Assembly (NCBI GenBank): GCA_038124645.1
Contig: JAYPCI010000018.1
Location: 1 to 12,683 of the forward strand
Direction of reading: 5' to 3'
DNA from: JAYPCI01 sp038124645
GTDB lineage: Bacteria > Pseudomonadota > Alphaproteobacteria > Pelagibacterales > Pelagibacteraceae
DNA length: 12,683 nt
Position numbers and translations under genes: made by a program. Each line of letters starts with the position of its first letter. The first letter of the stretch is position 1. A model generated the notes under the pieces. It saw only the letters and a program-made list of their open reading frames with translations, had not been told where the DNA came from and did no database searches. Shown one piece after another: positions 6,993 through 12,683 of the stretch.

Positions 6993-7426
6993 TTACTTTT
7001 ATCATCAATCCAAGGAATAGTCGAAAGTTCGATGCCTTCCTCTTTAAGTTCTTCACGTTCCTCAGGTGAAACAGTGCCATATATTTTTTTATCACCTTTT
7101 TTGTTATAATAAATTGTTCTTATCTCTTGAGGCAGCTTGTCACCCACAAATGTAAAATTTTTTTCAATATATTTTCTAAGTTTTAATAGATGTTTTTTTA
7201 TTTTATTTATCTTCTGAGCTTCTTTAGTTTGTATGCCTAAATCATTATTCAATTGCTCATCTGAACCTTTGACCATGGGAGCCATAATAGATTTCTTTAT
7301 CTCCTTAGAGTTGCAATGAATGCATTGAAGAAGATGTTTCTTTTCTAATTTCTCGTATTCTTTTGAATCCGAAAACCAACTTTCAAATTTATGTTCATTT
7401 TTACAAATTAAAACGTATTTGATCAT
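6989..7426 (-). CDS. DUF1178 family protein
   Basis: A 145-residue protein of the DUF1178 family, widespread in alpha- and betaproteobacteria; I know of no established function. The N-terminus has a zinc-ribbon-like set, C8 and H12 (ICKNEH) and C35/C38 (CIHC), after the family opening MIKYVLIC and FESWF. It continues with KSIMAPMVKG. The C-terminal half carries the other family signature, KNFTFVGDKLPQEIR and IYGTVSPEEREELKEEGIE, and ends in a Pro-Trp-containing segment. Metal binding is inferred from the cysteine pattern. It lies 37 bases downstream of argJ on the same strand and may be co-transcribed with it, and it overlaps ubiG by four bases tail to tail. DUF1178 genes near ubiG are known in other alphaproteobacteria, so the location is probably ancestral. 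Confidence 0.88.
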   Translation of the reverse strand: MIKYVLICKNEHKFESWFSDSKEYEKLEKKHLLQCIHCNSKEIKKSIMAPMVKGSDEQLNNDLGIQTKEAQKINKIKKHLLKLRKYIEKNFTFVGDKLPQEIRTIYYNKKGDKKIYGTVSPEEREELKEEGIELSTIPWIDDKSN

Positions 7427-7463
7427 AATATTAAGATAATAATATAATTATTTAATGCAATAC

Positions 7464-8771
7464 CTAGTTTCTATAATCTGCATTGATATCAATATACTCA
7501 TGCGTAAAATCACAAGTATAAGCCTCAAAGGAATACTGACCTTGATTTAAATTTATTTCTATTTCTATTGAATTCCACATCATATACTCTTTGATTTTTT
7601 GTTCATCATAAGAACTTGAAATTTTTCCATACTCCGCAACTATAAAATCCCCAATCTTGACTACGATCTTGAATGGATCAACTGGTTCGCCTGATTTACC
7701 TATTCCCATAACTATTCTTCCCCAATTAGGATCTTCACCTGCAATAGCAGTTTTAACTAATGGTGAGTTAGCTACAGAAAAAGCAATATTTTTTGCAGCA
7801 GGAACAGATTTTGCATTAATTACTTTGACAGTCACAAATTTTTTTGCACCTTCGCCATCAACGACTATTTGTTTAGCTAAATTTAAAGCCACTTTTTTTA
7901 ATCCCTCTTCTATCTTTTGAATTTTAGGATCTAAAACGTTATTAATTTTTCCAATATTAATTTTTTTTGTTGAGAATAAAGCTACCGTATCATTAGTTGA
8001 GGTATCTCCATCAACTGTGATAGCATTAAAAGTGTTAGGTAAAATTCTTTTTAAAATTTGTTTTAATATTACTGACGGAATATCGGCATCAATAAAAATA
8101 AAAGATAACATAGTTGCAAGATTAGGTGCAATCATACCAGACCCTTTTGCAATACCTGCAATTTTCACAATTTTATTACCAATAGTAATTTCCTCATAGC
8201 TAAGTTTTGGTTTTGTGTCTGTAGTCATGATAGCTGAAGCTAATTTAATCCAAATCATTTTGTTTTGTTCAGTTCTTAATTTATCTACTAAATCAGGAAT
8301 AGTTTTCTTTACTTTTTCCAATGGAAATTTTTCACCAATGACTCCGGTAGAAGCAAACATTATGTCATGTGACTTTATCGTATCTTTAATTCCACCTTCT
8401 AATTTTGACTCTTTAATTGTTAAAGTTTTGGCAACTTCTTTAGAAAGTATGTCTAAACTTTCCTGACCTTGGTCGCCCGTAAAGGTGTTGGCATTTCTTG
8501 TATTAATGAGCAAGGCTTTGATTTGGTTTTTTCTTGAGTTGTTCTTGTTCCAAGTAATTGTTTCTGAACAAACGGTATTAGAAGTATACGCCGCTGCATA
8601 ATTTGCTGCCTCTTTAAAATAAAACAAAGTTAAATCATCTCTGCCATCATTATATAAATCAGCAGAAACGGAAGAAACTTCCATACCCTCGATTTGTTTT
8701 AATTCAGAAAAATCCCCCATCTTTGACAATTTTTTTCTGTCACTTAGAAAATTTTTGAGGTTTATCGTCAT
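7464..8771 (-). CDS. argJ: Bifunctional ornithine acetyltransferase / NAGS
   Basis: ArgJ moves the acetyl group from N-acetylornithine to glutamate, recycling it in arginine synthesis; the bifunctional form can also acetylate glutamate from acetyl-CoA. It is made as a precursor that cuts itself between Ala and Thr in the motif MIAPNLATML; here the cut is predicted between A219 and T220, with T220 the nucleophile of the mature enzyme. Other family landmarks are STGVIG (141-146, oxyanion region), MTTDTKPK (182-189), TVDGDTSTNDT (252-262) and the C-terminal INADYRN, which closes the active site. The 435-residue length is slightly above the usual 400-410. Whether it is bifunctional or only the transferase cannot be decided from motifs. 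It diverges from secA across 47 bases. Confidence 0.96.
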   Translation of the reverse strand: MTINLKNFLSDRKKLSKMGDFSELKQIEGMEVSSVSADLYNDGRDDLTLFYFKEAANYAAAYTSNTVCSETITWNKNNSRKNQIKALLINTRNANTFTGDQGQESLDILSKEVAKTLTIKESKLEGGIKDTIKSHDIMFASTGVIGEKFPLEKVKKTIPDLVDKLRTEQNKMIWIKLASAIMTTDTKPKLSYEEITIGNKIVKIAGIAKGSGMIAPNLATMLSFIFIDADIPSVILKQILKRILPNTFNAITVDGDTSTNDTVALFSTKKINIGKINNVLDPKIQKIEEGLKKVALNLAKQIVVDGEGAKKFVTVKVINAKSVPAAKNIAFSVANSPLVKTAIAGEDPNWGRIVMGIGKSGEPVDPFKIVVKIGDFIVAEYGKISSSYDEQKIKEYMMWNSIEIEINLNQGQYSFEAYTCDFTHEYIDINADYRN

Positions 8772-8818
8772 AATTTCACTTTAAATTAATTTTTAACCAC
8801 ATATATATAAATATAAAT
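8772..8818. promoter_or_regulatory. Divergent argJ/secA promoter region
   Basis: This 47-base gap separates the argJ and secA start codons. The part next to secA is an alternating TA tract containing TATATA (8802-8807) and TATAAA (8806-8811), both good -10 candidates. Used as such, transcription would begin within about five bases of the secA ATG, giving a leaderless or nearly leaderless message; no Shine-Dalgarno sequence is present. No convincing -35 box is seen. On the argJ side a weak purine stretch (AAAGTGA) precedes the ATG. No SecM-like regulatory peptide fits upstream of secA. Confidence 0.4.
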
Positions 8819-11356
8819 ATGGGCATATTTTCAACAGCACTTAATAAAATATTTAAAAGTAGCAATCAACAACAATTGAATAAAATCAAACCAATTGTGT
8901 CCAAAATTAACTCATTAGAGGAACAGATCAAAAAGCTCAAAGATAATGAATTTAAGGAAAGAACGTTCGCTTTAAGAGAGAATTTAAAAAAGTCTAATAC
9001 AAAAGTTAATGAAATACTCCCTGATGCTTTTGCTTTGGTAAGAGAGGCAGCAAATAGAGTTTTAAATGAAAGACCATTCGATGTTCAACTTATGGGGGGC
9101 ATCATTTTAAACGAAGGTAAAATTGCAGAGATGAAAACTGGCGAAGGGAAAACTTTGGTTTCAACATTGCCTGCCTATCTAAACGCGCTTTCAGGTGAGC
9201 CAGTGCATCTGGTTACTGTAAACGAGTACTTAGCCAAAAGAGACTCGGAGTGGATGGGAAAAATATATAATTTTTTAGGTTTATCAGTTGGATGTATTAG
9301 TGGTGGTATTTCAGACACTGATAAAATTAAGAATTATAAAAGTGACATAGTCTATGGGACCAATAGTGAATTTGGTTTCGACTACTTAAGGGATAACATG
9401 AAATATTCTTTATCTGACCAAGTACAGAGAAAACTAGGTTTTTGTATTATTGATGAGGTTGATAGTATTTTGATAGATGAGGCAAGAACTCCGCTGATTA
9501 TTTCTGGAAGGAGTGAAGATAAAAGTGTTTTATACAAATTAGCAGATAAATTTACCAAATCTTTAACTCATAGCGATTATGATCTTGATGAAAAAAACAA
9601 GAATGCAATTCTAACAGACGCAGGCATTGATAAAATTGAGAAGGTGGCAAGTCAACATGGTTTTTTAAAAAATAATAACTTTTATGATCCACAAAATTTA
9701 AATTTAGTTCATGCGATTAACCAATCTTTAAAAGCGAATTATTTATTTAAAAAAGATGTAGATTACATAGTCAAAGATTCTTCTGTGCACATTGTCGATG
9801 AATTTACGGGCAGAGTTTTAGAGGGAAGACGTTTTTCCGATGGATTACACCAATCAATAGAAGCAAAAGAAAATTTAGAAATTCAAGGTGAAAACCAAAC
9901 GTTGGCATCAATTACCTATCAAAATTATTTTAGACTGTATAAAAAACTTTCAGGTATGACTGGAACAGCTTTAACTGAAGCAGAAGAATTTTTTGATATC
10001 TATAAATTAGAAGTTATCTCAGTTCCCACACACAATAATATGATCAGAAAAGATTCAAATGACGAAATCTTTAGGACTGAAAATGAAAAATATAATGCCA
10101 TTGTAAACAAAATCGAGGAATGTAATAAAATTGGACAACCTATTTTAGTTGGTACAACTAGTATAGAAAAATCTGAAAAAATTTCAAAAATTTTAGATAA
10201 AAGAAAAATTCAACATAATATACTTAATGCCAAACATCATGAAAAGGAGGCTAACATAATTGCAGATGCTGGAAAGTTAAATGCCATCACTATTGCTACC
10301 AACATGGCGGGTAGAGGAACAGACATTAAACTTGGCGGCGGAAATGCAAAAGACTCGGAAAGGCAAAAAATAAAATCTCTTGGTGGTTTAGTTGTGATTG
10401 GTACTGAAAGACATGAAAGTAGAAGAATCGACAACCAGTTGCGTGGTCGATCCGGTAGACAAGGTGATCCAGGTTCTTCAATATTTTATATATCGCTTCA
10501 GGATGAGTTAATGAGGTTATTTGGAGCGGAGTCTATCGATAGTATGCTTAAAAAATTGGGATTAAAAGAAAATGAGTCAGTTAATCATCCTTGGATTAAT
10601 AAAGCTATAGAAAGAGCGCAACAAAGAGTCGAGGGTAGAAATTTCGAGATAAGAAAGACTTTATTAAAATTTGATGATGTAATGAATGATCAAAGGCAAG
10701 TAGTTTTTAATCAAAGAAACAAGGTCTTATCAATGAAAAATACGGTTGATATGATTAATGAATTTTTAGATGAGTCATTAAATTCAATAAAGAATATAAA
10801 TCAAACATTCTCTAAATCAGGTGATGAAGGAATATTTCTTTCTAATGTAAAGAATATTTGTGGAAATATCATCGATGATAAAAAAATTATTGAATTAAGT
10901 AAAGGTTCTAAAGATGCGCTAGCAAATGAGATAAAAAAAATAAATACTGAAAAAAGAAACGCTCGAATAAAATTAGTCGGAGAGGAACAAAACGCTGAAG
11001 TTGAAAAAAGAATATTTTTACAAATCATTGATTTTTCTTGGCGGGCACATTTACAATATTTAGATCAATTACGCCAAGTAATAGGACTTAGAAGTTATGG
11101 TCAAAGGGATCCGCTGATGGAGTTTAAAAAAGAAGCATATAGTTTATTTGAAGGACTACTTAATAAAATTAAAAGTGATGCAGTAAAATTTATGCTTAAT
11201 TTAAACTTAGTCGTTTCCAGTACCAAAAATACAGAAAATAATAATACCTTACCAAACAAATGTTTGCTGACACTCAGTAAAGGTAAAAAAATCTCTCGAA
11301 ATGATAAATGTGAAGAGACTGGAAAAAAATTTAAAAATTGTTGTGGGGCACTGTAA
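8819..11356 (+). CDS. secA: Preprotein translocase ATPase SecA
   Basis: SecA is the ATP-driven motor that pushes unfolded preproteins through the SecYEG channel. Domains in order: nucleotide-binding domain 1 with Walker A KTGEGKT (106-112) and DEVDSILIDEARTP (212-225); a preprotein cross-linking domain inserted at about 220-370; nucleotide-binding domain 2 with TNMAGRGTDIKLGG (494-507) and the QLRGRSGRQGDPG region (540-552); helical scaffold and wing domains; and a short C-terminal tail. At 845 residues it is shorter than the E. coli protein (901), mainly in the linker and tail. The tail should end in a zinc-binding C-x-C-x8-C-C/H, but here reads RNDKCEETGKKFKNCC (827-842): the second cysteine is missing and the motif is one residue shorter. 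The stop abuts the photolyase stop with no gap. Confidence 0.98.
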   Translation: MGIFSTALNKIFKSSNQQQLNKIKPIVSKINSLEEQIKKLKDNEFKERTFALRENLKKSNTKVNEILPDAFALVREAANRVLNERPFDVQLMGGIILNEGKIAEMKTGEGKTLVSTLPAYLNALSGEPVHLVTVNEYLAKRDSEWMGKIYNFLGLSVGCISGGISDTDKIKNYKSDIVYGTNSEFGFDYLRDNMKYSLSDQVQRKLGFCIIDEVDSILIDEARTPLIISGRSEDKSVLYKLADKFTKSLTHSDYDLDEKNKNAILTDAGIDKIEKVASQHGFLKNNNFYDPQNLNLVHAINQSLKANYLFKKDVDYIVKDSSVHIVDEFTGRVLEGRRFSDGLHQSIEAKENLEIQGENQTLASITYQNYFRLYKKLSGMTGTALTEAEEFFDIYKLEVISVPTHNNMIRKDSNDEIFRTENEKYNAIVNKIEECNKIGQPILVGTTSIEKSEKISKILDKRKIQHNILNAKHHEKEANIIADAGKLNAITIATNMAGRGTDIKLGGGNAKDSERQKIKSLGGLVVIGTERHESRRIDNQLRGRSGRQGDPGSSIFYISLQDELMRLFGAESIDSMLKKLGLKENESVNHPWINKAIERAQQRVEGRNFEIRKTLLKFDDVMNDQRQVVFNQRNKVLSMKNTVDMINEFLDESLNSIKNINQTFSKSGDEGIFLSNVKNICGNIIDDKKIIELSKGSKDALANEIKKINTEKRNARIKLVGEEQNAEVEKRIFLQIIDFSWRAHLQYLDQLRQVIGLRSYGQRDPLMEFKKEAYSLFEGLLNKIKSDAVKFMLNLNLVVSSTKNTENNNTLPNKCLLTLSKGKKISRNDKCEETGKKFKNCCGAL

Positions 11357-12683
11357 TTATTTTTTAATTTTTTGAAATGCCATTAAAGCTTTTTCTCTTG
11401 CTTCATTATGATCAACAATAGGTGCAGGATAATTACTGATCTTTTCATTTAGTTCCCAGGGTTTGTGGATGAATTTATCGGACACATTTTTAAGTTCAGG
11501 AATCCACTTTTTTACATAGGCACCTTCAGGATCAAATTTCTCTCCTTGGAGAATAGGGTTAAAAATTCTAAAATAAGGAGCAGCATCTGCACCTGAACCA
11601 GCTACCCACTGCCAACCACATATGTTGTTCGCTAAATTATAGTCTAACAAAGTATTTCGAAAATATTTTTCACCTTCCGTCCAATGAATTCTTAAATGCT
11701 TCACTAAAAATGAGGCTGTAATCATTCGTACTCTATTATGCATCCAACCTGTTTCATAAAGTTCTCGCATCCCAGCATCAACTATTGGATAGCCTGTCAA
11801 TCCTTTTTTCCAAGCTTTTAAATGACTTTCATTTTTTGCCCAAGGAAAATTATCAAATTCTTTTCTTAAATTTTTTTTAATCATAATCGGGAAATTATTT
11901 ATTAAACTATAGCTAAACTCACGCCAACCGATCTCATTAATATATTTTCTATAACCTTGTCCTTTTTTTGTGTTTTGACATCTCTCAAAAATTTCCTCAG
12001 CAGATATTAATCCTGCGGATAAATAAACGGACATTTTAGATGTGCCAAACTCTGAAGGAATATCTCTAGATTTTCCATAATTCTCTAAATTACCGTCTAT
12101 AAATTTTTTTAATCTTTTTTTAGCTTCTTCTTCGCTTATCAGCCAATGGTTTTCAAATTTTTTATACCATGTTTTTTTTGGTAGAATGCCTTCAATATTA
12201 AATTGATCCTTAAATAAAACTTTTTTCTTTTCTTTAACTTTAATTTTATCAGGCGCAGAGTATTCTTTATCTAAATATATTTTTTCTGCTCTTTTCCAGA
12301 AAGGAGTAAATACCTTTAATGGACTGCCATCTTCTTTTTTAACCTCCTGAGGTTCGTTTAAGATATTTCCTTTAAAAATTTTGTAACTAATTTCATTTTT
12401 TTTTAATAATTGTGCAATATCTAAGTCAAATTTAAGATAATTAGGTTCATATACTTTATTCCAGTAGAAGGAACAGTTCTTAATTTTAATAAAATATTTT
12501 TCAAATGCTTCCAAATATGAATTACAAGTAAGTGTTTCTAAACTTATCCTGTGCTTATCTAATTGTTTTGAGAATGATTTTATCGAATTAAATAACAACC
12601 ATTTTTGAGCCTCGCGATCTTCAAAAGAATTTTTTTTATACAAATAAATTACTGAAACATATTTGTGATTTTTTGCTGCATAA
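11357..12683 (-). CDS. phrB: DNA photolyase, N-terminus beyond right edge
   Basis: Light-driven repair of UV-induced cyclobutane pyrimidine dimers, FAD-dependent, class I photolyase/cryptochrome family. The frame stays open to the right edge. The residues encoded beyond the in-frame TTG at 12643 (YAAKNHKYVSVIY) match the first strands of the antenna domain, so the true start is off the window, by my estimate 20-25 codons away. Numbering 441 visible residues, the FAD domain shows SRDIPSEFGTSKMSVYLSAG, GLTGYPIVDAGMREL, GWMHNR and GWQWVAGSGADAAPYFR. The electron-transfer tryptophans W281, W334 and W357 have the same 53/23 spacing as E. coli W306, W359 and W382, and N353 matches N378, typical of CPD photolyases. 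The antenna cofactor is undetermined. The 3' end directly abuts the secA stop. Confidence 0.95.
   Translation of the reverse strand, partial: YAAKNHKYVSVIYLYKKNSFEDREAQKWLLFNSIKSFSKQLDKHRISLETLTCNSYLEAFEKYFIKIKNCSFYWNKVYEPNYLKFDLDIAQLLKKNEISYKIFKGNILNEPQEVKKEDGSPLKVFTPFWKRAEKIYLDKEYSAPDKIKVKEKKKVLFKDQFNIEGILPKKTWYKKFENHWLISEEEAKKRLKKFIDGNLENYGKSRDIPSEFGTSKMSVYLSAGLISAEEIFERCQNTKKGQGYRKYINEIGWREFSYSLINNFPIMIKKNLRKEFDNFPWAKNESHLKAWKKGLTGYPIVDAGMRELYETGWMHNRVRMITASFLVKHLRIHWTEGEKYFRNTLLDYNLANNICGWQWVAGSGADAAPYFRIFNPILQGEKFDPEGAYVKKWIPELKNVSDKFIHKPWELNEKISNYPAPIVDHNEAREKALMAFQKIKK

Noticed and set aside
10237..11028. Open frames antisense to secA (for example 10434-10237 and 11028-10801)
   Set aside because: They lie wholly inside a well-conserved gene and their translations are low-complexity shadows of its codons, with no family resemblance. 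The same holds for the antisense frames within the M23 peptidase, ubiG and argJ genes.
11309..11344. Frameshift or pseudogene explanation for the odd SecA tail
   Set aside because: The frame is intact on both sides (RND before, GKKFKNCCG after) and ends at the expected place, so the change is an in-frame substitution and deletion, not a frameshift.
1..12683. Search for CRISPR repeats, insertion sequences, tRNA or rRNA genes, toxin-antitoxin or defence genes
   Set aside because: None seen: no regularly spaced repeats, no transposase-like frame, no cloverleaf-like GTTCGAATC segment in the gaps, and every long frame is accounted for by a core housekeeping family.

Overview
The window reads as ordinary core chromosome of a streamlined, AT-rich alphaproteobacterium, most likely the SAR11/Pelagibacterales group or a close relative. 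The evidence is composition (roughly 30% GC by eye), the alphaproteobacterial families DUF4167 and DUF1178, the divergent lysC/ubiG pair, and very tight packing: several genes abut or overlap and nearly every gap is under 60 bases. No tRNA, rRNA, CRISPR array, insertion sequence, integrase or phage gene is visible. The taxonomic call is inference from gene content and style.

Layout. Bases 1-284 hold no convincing protein gene but contain stem-loops at 6-49 and 80-143, a promoter-like pair on the minus strand at 151-178, and a weak plus-strand promoter candidate ahead of the first gene. Next is a membrane-anchored M23 murein endopeptidase (285-1583, +). It converges on a five-gene minus-strand run, read from right to left as lysC (aspartate kinase), ispG (isoprenoid synthesis), prfA (release factor 1), prmC (methyltransferase for release factors) and a DUF4167 gene. 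Junctions in this run are 8 bases or less, including a zero-gap join and an ATGA overlap, so it is probably one operon. ubiG (6270-6992, +) diverges from lysC and converges on a DUF1178 gene with which it shares a palindromic CTAG stop. argJ lies upstream of the DUF1178 gene on the same strand. secA (8819-11356, +) diverges from argJ and ends directly against a DNA photolyase gene (minus strand), whose N-terminus runs off the right edge.

Together the genes cover cell-wall remodelling, translation termination (RF1 plus the enzyme that methylates its GGQ glutamine), aspartate-family and arginine biosynthesis, isoprenoid and ubiquinone synthesis, the Sec motor, and light-dependent DNA repair, which fits life in sunlit water.

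I found no new multi-gene system. The points most worth a second look are the structured non-coding left edge, a degenerate zinc-binding tail on SecA that has lost one of its four canonical cysteines, and start-site corrections for ispG and the photolyase.
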